Shown here: piece after piece, positions 40,380 to 48,459 of the stretch | Layout: the number at the start of each line of letters is the position of its first letter | Numbering within the stretch: the stretch's first letter is position 1 | NCBI RefSeq assembly: GCF_001612905.1 | Contig: NZ_BDBI01000035.1 | Location: 1 to 64,000 of the forward strand | DNA: 64,000 nt | From: Nocardia ignorata NBRC 108230 | GTDB lineage: Bacteria; Actinomycetota; Actinomycetes; Mycobacteriales; Mycobacteriaceae | Direction of reading: 5' to 3' | Translations under genes and position numbers: made by a program | Notes under the pieces: generated by a model | The model's database searches: none | What the model saw: only the letters and a program-made list of their open reading frames with translations | What the model was told of the DNA's origin: nothing

Positions 40380-42170
40380 ATGAGGACTCGGATTTTCACC
40401 ACCTGTGCGGTGTTCGCGCTCGCGCTCTCCTCGGGCGCGTGTTCGACGGGTCCGCAGGGACCGGTGCCCGCCGCCCAGGACTTCGCCGAGGCCTTGGCCG
40501 ACCGCGATCTGGTCACCGCGGGTGGTCTCACGACCTCACCCGAGAAGGCCACGGCCGCACTCACTTCCACCTGGGACGCGCTGCAGGCCGAGAAGCTCAC
40601 CGTCCGTACCGGCGACGCGCGCGTGCAGGGCGACACCGCCACCGTCGACTACACCTACGAGTGGACACTGCCCAAGGGCCGCCACTGGACCTATTCGGGT
40701 GAACTGCAGATGGGCCGCAGCGACGGCCGCTGGCTGGTGCGCTGGACCGCCACCGACATCCACCCCAAGCTCGGCGACACCCAAAGCCTGGAGTTACGAA
40801 CCCAACCCGCGCCGCGCGCGCGGGTCAACGAGTCGGCGGGCAGCGACGTGCTCGTGCCGGGCAAGGTGTCACGGGTACGGTTCACGGTCGCCGACGCCCC
40901 GGATCCCGACCGGGTCGCGGGGGCCCTGGCCGCCGCGCTGAGCCGCATCGATCCGGTGGCCTACACCCCGCAAGCCATTCTGTCGGCCGCGCGCAAAGCC
41001 GATGGGGCGTACACGGTCGTCCTGCTCAGCGAGTACGAGGCCGAGACTCTCGGCGGTCACCTGATCGGTCTGCCCGGGGTGACGCTCACCCAGGAGTGGG
41101 ACATGGTGCCCACCGATCGCAAGTTCGCCCCCGACCTGCTCACCCAGGTGCGCAAGACCGTGATCGCCGAGGTCGACGGCAAGGCGGGCTGGAGCGTGGT
41201 CACCCGCAACGCCAACGGCGCGGATCTCGATGTGCTGTACGAGGTCCCGGCCCAGCCCGCACCGTCGTTCGCGCTCAGTATCGACCGTTTCGTGCAGAAT
41301 TCGGCGCAGCACGCGGTCGACCTGCGCACCGAGCAGACGATGATGGTGGTGATCAGGCCCTCCACCGGCGCGATTCTCGCAGTGGCCCAGAACAAGGCCG
41401 CCGACCGCGACGGCCCCGTGGCCACGAGCGGTCAGTACCCGCCCGGCTCGATCTTCAAGACGGTCACGGCGTCGGCGGCGATGGCGGCGGGTATCGCGAC
41501 GCCCGAGACGGTGCTGCCCTGCCCGAGCCGGACAACCATCGGCGAGCGGACGATTCCCAACTACAACCTGTTCACGGTGGGTGATGTGCCGATGGCCACC
41601 GCCTACGAACGCTCCTGCAACACCACCTTCGCGCGGCTGGCCAGCCGGCTCGAACCCGACGCGCTCACCGAGGCCGCCGCCCGCCTCGGCATCGGCCAGG
41701 ACTACCGGGTGGCCGGGCTGCCGACGCTGTCGGGGTCGGTGCCGCCCGCCGACGGGCTGGTCCAGCGCGCCGAGGATGGCATCGGCCAGGGCCGGGTGGT
41801 GACGAGCCCGTTCGGGATGGCACTGATGGCCGCGGCGGTGGCGCACGGGTCGGCGCCGGTGCCGTATCTGATCGCGGGCAGGCCCACCGAGATCGTCGGT
41901 GAGCGGCCCGAACTCGCGCCCGAGGTGGTGGAGGGGCTGCGCGAGATGATGCGGATGGTCGTCACCGGCGGCACCGCCGAACGCATCCGCGATCAGGGCG
42001 AGGTGTACGGCAAGACCGGGGAGGCGGAGGTCGACGGCGGATCGCACTCGTGGTTCGTCGGCTACCGCGGCGACATGGCCTTCGCGACATTGCTGGTCAA
42101 GGGTGGCAGTTCCGACAACGCGGTCGCCGTCACCCGTGACATGTTCGCGGCGCTGCCGCCCGGTTACTGA
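40380..42170 (+). CDS. penicillin-binding lipoprotein (transpeptidase, PBP2-like)
   Basis: A 596-residue exported lipoprotein (lipobox LSSGAC near residue 20) with an NTF2-like MecA-N domain (PAAQDFAEALADRDLVTAGG), a dimerisation domain and a transpeptidase domain. Active-site motifs are SIFK (residues 357-360), SCN at 412 and KTG at 545, so it should be catalytically competent in peptidoglycan cross-linking. It is the orthologue of the mycobacterial PbpLipo gene (Rv2864c). The ATG lies 2 nt from the predicted start of transcription (-10 TACCAT); an alternative GTG is at 40374. Its 3' end overlaps the convergent 63-codon gene by 7 nt. Confidence 0.93.
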   Translation: MRTRIFTTCAVFALALSSGACSTGPQGPVPAAQDFAEALADRDLVTAGGLTTSPEKATAALTSTWDALQAEKLTVRTGDARVQGDTATVDYTYEWTLPKGRHWTYSGELQMGRSDGRWLVRWTATDIHPKLGDTQSLELRTQPAPRARVNESAGSDVLVPGKVSRVRFTVADAPDPDRVAGALAAALSRIDPVAYTPQAILSAARKADGAYTVVLLSEYEAETLGGHLIGLPGVTLTQEWDMVPTDRKFAPDLLTQVRKTVIAEVDGKAGWSVVTRNANGADLDVLYEVPAQPAPSFALSIDRFVQNSAQHAVDLRTEQTMMVVIRPSTGAILAVAQNKAADRDGPVATSGQYPPGSIFKTVTASAAMAAGIATPETVLPCPSRTTIGERTIPNYNLFTVGDVPMATAYERSCNTTFARLASRLEPDALTEAAARLGIGQDYRVAGLPTLSGSVPPADGLVQRAEDGIGQGRVVTSPFGMALMAAAVAHGSAPVPYLIAGRPTEIVGERPELAPEVVEGLREMMRMVVTGGTAERIRDQGEVYGKTGEAEVDGGSHSWFVGYRGDMAFATLLVKGGSSDNAVAVTRDMFAALPPGY

Positions 42171-42355
42171 GCGCGATACGGCGGGACGACGTAGGCGTCT
42201 TTGTCGGTGTGCTCGACCGCGTCGCGGTGGACCACTTCATAGCCGGGAGCCGGTTTGGGCGGCGCGGATTGGACTCGGGCGTCGAGCAGATCGATGGCCA
42301 TGGCACCACCGAGAATCATTCCGGCGGTGGTCAAAATCAGGGTGGAACGGCTCAT
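42164..42355 (-). CDS. small membrane-anchored protein, unknown
   Basis: A 63-residue protein with one hydrophobic N-terminal segment (STLILTTAGMILGGAMAIDL) and a hydrophilic tail rich in Pro, His and Asp (YEVVHRDAVEHTDKDAYVVP). I chose the ATG giving MSRSTLIL because GAGGGAGA lies upstream; a longer reading exists but lacks such a site. No family is recognised. It overlaps the 3' end of the penicillin-binding protein gene on the opposite strand. Confidence 0.6.
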   Translation of the reverse strand: MSRSTLILTTAGMILGGAMAIDLLDARVQSAPPKPAPGYEVVHRDAVEHTDKDAYVVPPYRAQ

Positions 42356-42565
42356 ATTCGTCTCCCTCGTCCAGGGTTTCGACGTGTTCCGAATGGGAGA
42401 ACCGTAGAACGCGGAAGCGCTCGGCAACAGGCGGCGGCAGTAAGCGACACACAATTGTTGCCATATGTGCGGGCGTGTTCGAACGTAATCGCTATGCGAC
42501 CGTGACGATCCGCCGTCGCGATCGAACGCGCTGCTCAGCGGGTACGTGCAAATGAAATTGCATTG
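42356..42565. other. spacer upstream of the small membrane protein
   Basis: About 210 bp of relatively AT-rich sequence, presumably the promoter of the 63-codon gene and the 3' end of the nitrobindin-like gene. I see no further gene and no clear terminator. Confidence 0.4.
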
Positions 42566-43063
42566 TCACGCACGTTGCAGGGTCGCGCTCAGATGATGTT
42601 GCAGTGATTCGCCGACGGCGGCCATCCGCAGCGTGTACTCGATGGTGTCTCCGGTCACATGGAAGGAACGGCCTACCGCCGTCACCGATTTCGCCGACCC
42701 GCTCAACCCGATATTCGTCGAATTCAATTCGAGCCGAATTCCGTCGACGGTTTCGGTGAGTGTTCCCTCGCAGATCTCGGTGATTCCGGTGGGATGGGCG
42801 AGCACCAGTTCGACCTTGCCGGGTGCGGGGGCGCGCAGATAGCCCGTCTCCGCGTGCAGCGGGCGGCCGTCGTCGGCGGCCTTGGTCCGCTGCCGGTAGG
42901 TCAGGAACGGGCGGCCCAGATGGCCGAAGGTGATCTCCTCGACGTAGTCGAAGGGATCGATGGTCGGGTACTCACCGTGACCTCGCCCGCGCCAGGTACC
43001 GAGCAGCGGTGCCAGGGCGGCGACGGCGGGATGCGGGGCGATGGGCGCGCTTGGTTCGACCAC
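42566..43063 (-). CDS. nitrobindin-like heme-binding protein (FABP/DUF1794)
   Basis: A 165-residue protein of the nitrobindin family (all-beta FABP-like barrel; mycobacterial relative Rv2717c), which binds ferric heme and isomerises peroxynitrite to nitrate. Signature motifs are LLGTWRGRGHGEYPTI, PFDYVEEITFGHLGRPFL, LHAETGYLR and the C-terminal heme-ligand region LQHHLSATLQRA. The GTG start has a TAGGCT hexamer ending 8 nt upstream, giving a near-leaderless mRNA. It is divergent from a lipoprotein gene. Confidence 0.9.
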   Translation of the reverse strand: MVEPSAPIAPHPAVAALAPLLGTWRGRGHGEYPTIDPFDYVEEITFGHLGRPFLTYRQRTKAADDGRPLHAETGYLRAPAPGKVELVLAHPTGITEICEGTLTETVDGIRLELNSTNIGLSGSAKSVTAVGRSFHVTGDTIEYTLRMAAVGESLQHHLSATLQRA

Positions 43064-43177
43064 GCGCGACAGCCTAGACCTGCCACCACAGCCATGTTCA
43101 CGGCACACCGTCACACGGGTCGGGATAAGGTCAGCGTCGCCTGAACGCCGTCCGGCGGAGGTCGAAAGGAATGAACG

Positions 43178-44524
43178 TTGAACGGACATGTGAGGGGCAC
43201 CCGCCGGGTGCTGTCCGGGCCGGTGCGCGGCGCGGTTCTCGGCGCGGTGCTCCTGGTCGCTGCCGCGTGCTCGGGCACCGATCCGGCGGGCGACGGTGTC
43301 GCCGCCCTCGACGGCAACCGGTACAGCCAAACCGATCTGGCCGCCAGCTCCGACTCCTATCACGCCCAATTCACCATCTCCGAGATGGTCGACGCCTGGG
43401 GTCTGGCGACCCGGCCCAAGGGCGCGGGTGGACATTTCTGGGTGGGCGCGGGTGGAAAGTCGTTCCAGTTCCTCGGGGATGTCAGCGAGTCGACGGATCC
43501 GGCACTGCAGAAACTCACCAGGGACCAGTTCGAATCCGTCGCGATTCCCGGCACCGATGCCGATCCGTCCGACAAGTCGGCGGGCAAGACGACCGGTGTG
43601 GTGTTCAACCCGGCCCCGATCAATTCCGATCTGTTCGTGGTGCGCGACCAATGGGTCGATCTGAACGGAATGCCGGTCCCGCTCGGCGGTTCGGCGCGGT
43701 TCATCGTCGGCACGGACTCCGGCAGGATCAACGCCTGGACCGAGCAGGCCCCCGACGGAGCTGTCATCCGCCGCAACGGCGGCGCCAACCAGGTTTTCGA
43801 CGGTTCGGCCCAGGGCATGTCGTTCTTCGGGCTCGCGCTCGCACCCTCCGGTGACAAACTGCTGGCCGCCGACTTCGGTGCCGACCCGCAGATCCGCACC
43901 TTCGACAAGTTCTGGCAGCCGGTGGCGACCACCGGCTTCGCCAACCCGTTCGCCACCGGCAAGCCCATCGACCCCGCCAGTCCGGAGAAGGGCAACAAGG
44001 CCGTTCCCGGCGACCCGGCGCCGTTCAACATCACCACGGTCGGCAGCCGGGTGTTCGTCTCCTACGCCGTGACCAAGGCCGACAAGAAGGATCCCGAGGC
44101 CTTCGACAAGGGTGAGGAGGTCTCGCTCGACGCCAAGGCCGACGAAGCGGCAGGCGGTACCCCGGACAAGGGCAAGGTCGCCGAATTCGACGCCGCGGGC
44201 AAGCTGGTGCGCATCATCGACGACGGCGGGCGCCTCAACGCACCGTGGGCGGTGACGATCGCGCCGTCGAACTTCGGTGCGCTCTCGGGCAAGTTGCTGA
44301 TCGGCAACTCCGGTGGCCTCGGCCGGGTCCTCGCTTTCGACGACACCACCGGGACCTTTGTCGACTACCTGCGCGACAGCGGCGGCGAGCCGGTGCAGAT
44401 CGAGGGGTTGTGGGCGCTGATGTTCGGCAACGGTGAGAGCGCCGGCGACGCCGACGCGCTGTACTTCACCGCGGGCCCACGTGAGGAGAAAGACGGTCTG
44501 TTCGGCAGTCTGCGCGCGCTGTAG
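43178..44524 (+). CDS. TIGR03118-family lipoprotein
   Basis: A 448-residue exported lipoprotein: a signal peptide with lipobox VAAAC near residue 31, then a beta-propeller-like body of the TIGR03118 type (RYSQTDLAASSDSYHAQFTI, VDAWGLATRPKGAGGHFWVG, LNAPWAVTIAPSNFGALSGK, LIGNSGGLGRVLAFDDTTG). Function unknown. I chose the TTG at 43178, preceded by AAAGGA; a GTG at 43190 is possible. A long hairpin follows at 44544-44581. Confidence 0.82.
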   Translation: MNGHVRGTRRVLSGPVRGAVLGAVLLVAAACSGTDPAGDGVAALDGNRYSQTDLAASSDSYHAQFTISEMVDAWGLATRPKGAGGHFWVGAGGKSFQFLGDVSESTDPALQKLTRDQFESVAIPGTDADPSDKSAGKTTGVVFNPAPINSDLFVVRDQWVDLNGMPVPLGGSARFIVGTDSGRINAWTEQAPDGAVIRRNGGANQVFDGSAQGMSFFGLALAPSGDKLLAADFGADPQIRTFDKFWQPVATTGFANPFATGKPIDPASPEKGNKAVPGDPAPFNITTVGSRVFVSYAVTKADKKDPEAFDKGEEVSLDAKADEAAGGTPDKGKVAEFDAAGKLVRIIDDGGRLNAPWAVTIAPSNFGALSGKLLIGNSGGLGRVLAFDDTTGTFVDYLRDSGGEPVQIEGLWALMFGNGESAGDADALYFTAGPREEKDGLFGSLRAL

Positions 44525-44543
44525 CGCGGCGGGCACACGCCAG

Positions 44544-44581
44544 GCGAACAGGACAACCTGGATGTCCGCAGGCCTGTTCGC
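44544..44581 (+). terminator. hairpin after the TIGR03118 gene
   Basis: GCGAACAGG (44544-44552) pairs with CCTGTTCGC (44573-44581), with an inner GGACA/TGTCC stem, followed by a short pyrimidine run (TTCCGTCTT). Its right arm carries GGCCTGTTCGCTT, which is repeated at 46978-46990. Confidence 0.6.
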
Positions 44582-44583
44582 TT
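44571..44583. repeat. 13-bp direct repeat, copy 1
   Basis: GGCCTGTTCGCTT occurs here, about 70 bp upstream of the first DUF4254 gene, and again at 46978-46990 upstream of the second. Flanks differ. Confidence 0.6.
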
Positions 44584-44653
44584 CCGTCTTGCATCGTGAT
44601 AGGGGACAGTGGTGGCGGAGTGTTTGCCGGGGTGGCCGAGCCGGAGGTGTCAG

Positions 44654-45118
44654 ATGACGGTGATGCGCTGTGAGACGCGGTTTTCGGTAGACCGGACCAG
44701 GTTGCCCGGGCGTGAGCTGATGCTCGCCGCGTTCCGTGGACTGGCCGATGGCTACCACCCGGTGCTGCACGCGGCGGCCGAGCTCGCCGTGCTGCACCAG
44801 GTGCGCGATCGCACGCCGACCTTCGAGGCGCCCGGAATCGACCGTCGCCGGGCGCAGCTGATGCGCGCGATCGACCGCTGGGTGATCCTGGCCGCCCCGC
44901 TGCCCTCGGCCACCGCGGCCGAGCACTGCGAAACCCTCGGCATGCTCGTCGACCGGCTCGCCGCGCACAGCGTGCGGCTGTTCGTCACCATGGCCGACGC
45001 CACCGACGCGCAGTTCTACGACGAGTGGGCCCGGCTCGACGACCTCGCCGAGAGCTACCAGCGCCTGATCGACGATCTGTGGGCCGGTTCCCGCTGTCTT
45101 CCCTCGGTCGTTTACTGA
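44654..45118 (+). CDS. DUF4254 domain protein A
   Basis: A 154-residue, mostly helical protein of the DUF4254 family, whose function is unknown. It shares a pattern with a second copy at 47190: GRELMLAAFRGLADGYHPVL, ELAVLHQVRDR, IDRRRAQLMRAIDRWVI, AAEHCETLGMLVDRLAAHSV and WARLDDLAESYQRLIDDLWA. The ATG has GGAGG 6 nt upstream. A thioesterase-like gene follows on the same strand, and an XRE regulator lies beyond it. Confidence 0.8.
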   Translation: MTVMRCETRFSVDRTRLPGRELMLAAFRGLADGYHPVLHAAAELAVLHQVRDRTPTFEAPGIDRRRAQLMRAIDRWVILAAPLPSATAAEHCETLGMLVDRLAAHSVRLFVTMADATDAQFYDEWARLDDLAESYQRLIDDLWAGSRCLPSVVY

Positions 45119-45174
45119 CCGGTGCCCCCGGAATTGTTGGCTCGGTAGAAGTTTCGTACGACGTACCATTTGTT

Positions 45175-45999
45175 GTGCGCACAGACGAGGAGCAGGCGCA
45201 GACCTGCGAGTGGTCCCGCGAGGTGTACGCCGAACCGCGACCCGCTGCCGCGGTGTCGACCGTGCTGCCGATCCGTCCCCGCTCGGATTCGGTCGACGGC
45301 ACACCGCTGTTCTGTCTCGCCGGTGAAGCGGGCCTGGCTTGGCCGTTCGCCTGCCTGCTCGCCGACCTCGAGCCGGAGGTACCCGTCTACGGGCTGCAGA
45401 CGCTTGTCGACCTGCCGACGATCGGCGACTACGCGCAGCACTTCCTGCCCGAGATCCGCCGGATCGCTCCGCAGGGGCCGTATCGGTTGCTCGGATGGTC
45501 GGCGGGCGGCCTCGTCGCGCAGGAGATGGCGGTGCGGCTGGGGGAGGACAACCAGGATGTCCGGGTTGTCCTCCTGGGCACGGATGCCGGTGCCGGACCC
45601 CTGTCACCGACGGCGCCGGGCAAATTCGTCGAGCGGCTCATCGGCGTCGCGGACAACGAATCCCGTCCGCACAACCATGAAATGGGCATTGACACGTCAG
45701 CGGCCGAATTGGCCGACAGGCTGGCGGGCACGATCGCCATGACGGGCGACGAATTGCGGCACCTGATCGATCACTCCGACGCGGTCGCACGCGCAGCGTC
45801 GACCCACCGCCCACAAAGCCTGCCCGGCGAACTCGTCCTGGTCGTCCCCGAGCGCGATCGACCCGATGCGGCTGCCGCGGTGGAGGACTGGCGTCGCCTG
45901 GTGACGGGCAACGTGACGGCCCATGCGGTCGACGCGACCCTCGACGACCTCCTCGCACCCGAGGTCCTCGCCCGGATCGCCGGCCTGCTCAGCCCATGA
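45175..45999 (+). CDS. thioesterase-domain protein (NRPS/PKS type), catalytic His not found
   Basis: A 274-residue alpha/beta-hydrolase resembling free-standing or terminal thioesterases of nonribosomal peptide synthesis (TPLFCLAGEAGLAWPFACLL, LEPEVPVYGLQTL, GPYRLLGWSAGGLVAQEMA with the nucleophile Ser in GWSAGG, VVLLGTDAGAGPLSP). At the C-terminus, where the family has G-x-H-x-x-M-L, it reads DATLDDLL, so the catalytic His seems to be absent. A TACCAT hexamer ends 6 nt before the GTG, so translation is probably leaderless. No synthetase gene is near; the neighbours are DUF4254 genes. Confidence 0.8.
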   Translation: MRTDEEQAQTCEWSREVYAEPRPAAAVSTVLPIRPRSDSVDGTPLFCLAGEAGLAWPFACLLADLEPEVPVYGLQTLVDLPTIGDYAQHFLPEIRRIAPQGPYRLLGWSAGGLVAQEMAVRLGEDNQDVRVVLLGTDAGAGPLSPTAPGKFVERLIGVADNESRPHNHEMGIDTSAAELADRLAGTIAMTGDELRHLIDHSDAVARAASTHRPQSLPGELVLVVPERDRPDAAAAVEDWRRLVTGNVTAHAVDATLDDLLAPEVLARIAGLLSP

Positions 46000-46006
46000 G
46001 GAGCGG

Positions 46007-46888
46007 TTACCGCGCCCGATCCACCCCGGCCGCGATCTCGTCGCGTGCCCGCTGAATCAGCGCGGCGGAATCACGTGGGCTCAGTGCCATGGCCCGCAAC
46101 TGGTCGAAGATCACGCCGAATCGGCGGATCTCCGAATGACCTTCGACCAGGTCGTGCACGGACATGCTCTCCACGTACACCAGTTCGGGGTCGACCGGAT
46201 TGCGGAAGTCGAGCAGCGTGAACGATCCGGCCATGCCGGGATGCGCGCCCGCCTCGAACGGCAGGACCTGCAGAATCACGTTCTTGCGCTTGGTCTCCTC
46301 CAGCAGCCGGTCGAGCTGGCCGACCATGGTCACCGGACCGCCGACCACCCGGCGGATGGCGGCCTCGTCCATCACCACCCACAGCTCGAGCGGATCGTCC
46401 TTCGTCAGGTTCACCGCGCGGTCCATGCGCGCCTTGGCCCGGCTCTCCATCACGGAGGCATCGAGGCGCGGCATCGACGTATCGATCACCGCCGCCGCGT
46501 ATTCGAAGGTCTGCAAAAGGCCGGGCACAGTGGAGGTCTGGTACTGGCGTGCCGAAAGTGCTTCCGCCTCGAAGTTGATGTAGGTGGCGTAGACATCGGA
46601 CAACGCGCCTTCGTACGCATGTGACATACCCGGTTTGAGCGCGTCGCTGAGCAGGCTCATGGCCTCCTCGCGCATTTTCTCGCTCACCTGGCACAGGTCG
46701 AGCATCGCGCTGAGCGTGCGCCGCTGCGGGCGCGCCTGCGCCATTTCGATGCGGTACAGCGTTGTCACGTTGATGCCGGTGCGCGCGCTCACGTCCTCTT
46801 TGCTGAGCCCGGCGGATTCGCGCAGCTCACGGAGCATCGCGGCGAGCCTGCGAAGCCGGACGGTGAGTGTGGTTCGCTTGCCTGCCAT
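46007..46888 (-). CDS. XRE-family regulator with DUF5753
   Basis: A 293-residue regulator: N-terminal helix-turn-helix (LRELRESAGLSKEDVSARTG followed by INVTTLYRIEMAQARP) and a C-terminal DUF5753 effector domain (FEAEALSARQYQTSTVPGLL, MESRAKARMDRAVNL, ELWVVMDEAAIRR, MVGQLDRLLEETKRKNVILQ, AGSFTLLDF). These WhiJ/Scr1-like regulators are abundant in Streptomyces and Nocardia and are usually followed by a small DUF397 protein; here none is seen and a DUF4254 gene stands divergent instead. It converges on the thioesterase gene. Confidence 0.9.
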   Translation of the reverse strand: MAGKRTTLTVRLRRLAAMLRELRESAGLSKEDVSARTGINVTTLYRIEMAQARPQRRTLSAMLDLCQVSEKMREEAMSLLSDALKPGMSHAYEGALSDVYATYINFEAEALSARQYQTSTVPGLLQTFEYAAAVIDTSMPRLDASVMESRAKARMDRAVNLTKDDPLELWVVMDEAAIRRVVGGPVTMVGQLDRLLEETKRKNVILQVLPFEAGAHPGMAGSFTLLDFRNPVDPELVYVESMSVHDLVEGHSEIRRFGVIFDQLRAMALSPRDSAALIQRARDEIAAGVDRAR

Positions 46889-46977
46889 GGGTGCCCCTTC
46901 GCCTGTGGCGCGTCACGTGAATCGCATTATTGCGCTGCTCGTCCATGCTGTCACGGGTTCGGGAAAGAATGCCGGTC

Positions 46978-46990
46978 GGCCTGTTCGCTT
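46978..46990. repeat. 13-bp direct repeat, copy 2
   Basis: Second copy of GGCCTGTTCGCTT (the first is at 44571-44583), in the roughly 300-bp divergent spacer between the XRE gene and DUF4254 gene B. The same spacer holds the palindrome TCACGTGA at 46913-46920. Confidence 0.6.
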
Positions 46991-47189
46991 GTGGTCAAGT
47001 GACCCGCGGTTCTGTCAGGGCGGCTTTACTGCAGGAGTGACAACGCAATCTTGCGTTTCCCGTTGTGAGCGAGCATGATCCAGTTAGCCTGGTTGCGAGC
47101 AAGCCGAACAGAAGACCGGGATAACCGAATCGAGAGCCAATCATGTTGGTATACAAATCTTGGGTGTCGGGTGAATTCGGGGCGTTGCG

Positions 47190-47636
47190 ATGAGCGCGCC
47201 GGTGATGGGTGGGGTACTGCCGACGGCGCCACAATTGTTGTGCGCCTTCCAGGGGCGGCGTTTCCAGGATCGCGAATTGCTGCGATCGGCACACGCGCTC
47301 GCTGAGCTGCACGAACGGCGGGCACAGGTGCGTGACGCCGCATTGATCGCCGAAATAGATTGCCGTCGAGGAGAACTCGTCGACGACATCAACGACTGGA
47401 TTGTCGCCGAGATTCCGGTGAATCGGACGGGTGCCTCGCTGCACACCGAAAGTCTCGGCGCCGTCGTCGACCGGATGGCGCGAAGCTGGGTGGATGCCAA
47501 CCAGGCCATTGATCTGGACGGTGCGCGAAGCGACAGCACGCACAAACATTGGTATCACCTGGCCGAACTGGTCGACGGCTACACCGACCTGGTCACCGAT
47601 GTGATCGGTGGCAGGCGAAGGCTGCCCGAGCAGTAG
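47190..47636 (+). CDS. DUF4254 domain protein B
   Basis: A 148-residue helical DUF4254 protein, paralogous to the one at 44654 (shared pattern DRELLRSAHALAELHERRAQ, IDCRRGELVDDINDWIV, ASLHTESLGAVVDRMARSWV, WYHLAELVDGYTDLVTDV, GGRRRLPEQ). It lies divergent from the XRE/DUF5753 regulator, which may control it. Function unknown; the conserved HTES region and charged helices are the only notable features. Confidence 0.8.
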   Translation: MSAPVMGGVLPTAPQLLCAFQGRRFQDRELLRSAHALAELHERRAQVRDAALIAEIDCRRGELVDDINDWIVAEIPVNRTGASLHTESLGAVVDRMARSWVDANQAIDLDGARSDSTHKHWYHLAELVDGYTDLVTDVIGGRRRLPEQ

Positions 47637-47639
47637 GGG

Positions 47640-48362
47640 CTACGCGGGTTCCGGTGACAGCCTCGCCTCGAAGGCGACACGGTCACCACGATAGAGCGAG
47701 CGCACCCGTTCGATGGGTGCGCCGTCCGCATCGACACTTCGCCTGTGCAGCAGCAACATCGGTAGTGCGGTCGTGCTTTCGAGCAGGCCCGCCTCCCGCG
47801 GCGAGGCGAGAACGGTCTCGATGCGTTCCCGCGCACCGGCAAAGCTCACGCCGGTGGCGCGGATCGCGGCGTAGAGCGACGTGGTCGGGTCGTAACTGCC
47901 ACGAAGCCCGCCGAAGCGATGCAGTGGCAGATAGGTGCTTTCCAGGCCGATGCGTTCACCGTCGGCGAGCAGGACGCGTTCGAGGTGCATCACCGGCGTG
48001 CCGGGTTCCACCTCGAGATCGGTCGCGGTCTGCGCGTCGGCGGGAACGTCTTCCCAGGCCACGACTACGCGGCCGGGTACGCGGCCGAGACTGATCGCGC
48101 CCTCGGTGTAGGAGCGCAGCGACAGCGGCTGGGTGAGTTTCGGCCGCGACACAACCGTTCCGCGTCCGCGCCGGCGAATCCTGCCTTCCACCAGCAGTTC
48201 CCGCAGCGCGTGGCGCACCGTCTCGCGCGCCACTCCGAAGCGGGTGGCGAGATCGCGTTCCGACGGCACCGGGTCGCCCTCGTCGAGTTCGGCGAGGATC
48301 GCGTCGATCTCGGTGCGGACGCGGAACACCTTCGGGACGCGCGTGGTGTGCGGTGAATCCAT
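47640..48362 (-). CDS. GntR/HutC-family regulator of the phosphonate locus
   Basis: A 240-residue GntR-family regulator with an N-terminal winged helix (VPSERDLATRFGVARETVRH followed by ALRELLVEGRIRRRGRGT) and a C-terminal UTRA ligand-binding domain (TPVMHLERVLLADGERIGLE, ETVLASPREAGLLESTTALP, VDADGAPIERVRSLYRGDRV). It is divergent from the phosphonate operon, with two GGTCTA(G/T)ACC operators in the 97-bp spacer, so it probably represses the operon until an aminophosphonate or related ligand is bound. Confidence 0.9.
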   Translation of the reverse strand: MDSPHTTRVPKVFRVRTEIDAILAELDEGDPVPSERDLATRFGVARETVRHALRELLVEGRIRRRGRGTVVSRPKLTQPLSLRSYTEGAISLGRVPGRVVVAWEDVPADAQTATDLEVEPGTPVMHLERVLLADGERIGLESTYLPLHRFGGLRGSYDPTTSLYAAIRATGVSFAGARERIETVLASPREAGLLESTTALPMLLLHRRSVDADGAPIERVRSLYRGDRVAFEARLSPEPA

Positions 48363-48382
48363 GCCGCTCAGCGTACCCGGAT

Positions 48383-48394
48383 TGGTCTATACCA
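48383..48394. promoter_or_regulatory. GntR-type operator 1
   Basis: TGGTCTATACCA differs by one base from TGGTCTAGACCA, the palindrome bound by DasR-type GntR proteins. It lies 20 bp upstream of the GntR start, where it could mediate autoregulation. Confidence 0.65.
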
Positions 48395-48429
48395 AAAGTT
48401 AACGCGGTGTTCGCCCTGGCCACACCTAT

Positions 48430-48441
48430 CGGTCTAGACCA
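48430..48441. promoter_or_regulatory. GntR-type operator 2
   Basis: CGGTCTAGACCA holds the perfect 10-bp palindrome GGTCTAGACC and is 11/12 to TGGTCTAGACCA. It lies 18 bp before the oxidase start, where a bound repressor would block the operon. Confidence 0.7.
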
Positions 48442-48459
48442 TTTGCCACTATCGGTGCC

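Noticed and set aside
43064..45607. Upstream extension of the nitrobindin-like frame on the - strand (over 1000 codons).
   Set aside because: It runs antisense to a lipoprotein, a DUF4254 gene and a thioesterase gene; the family fold begins at the GTG at 43063.
45175..45999. A nonribosomal peptide or siderophore cluster around the thioesterase-like gene.
   Set aside because: No adenylation, condensation or carrier domains are present in the window, so the thioesterase alone does not make a cluster.
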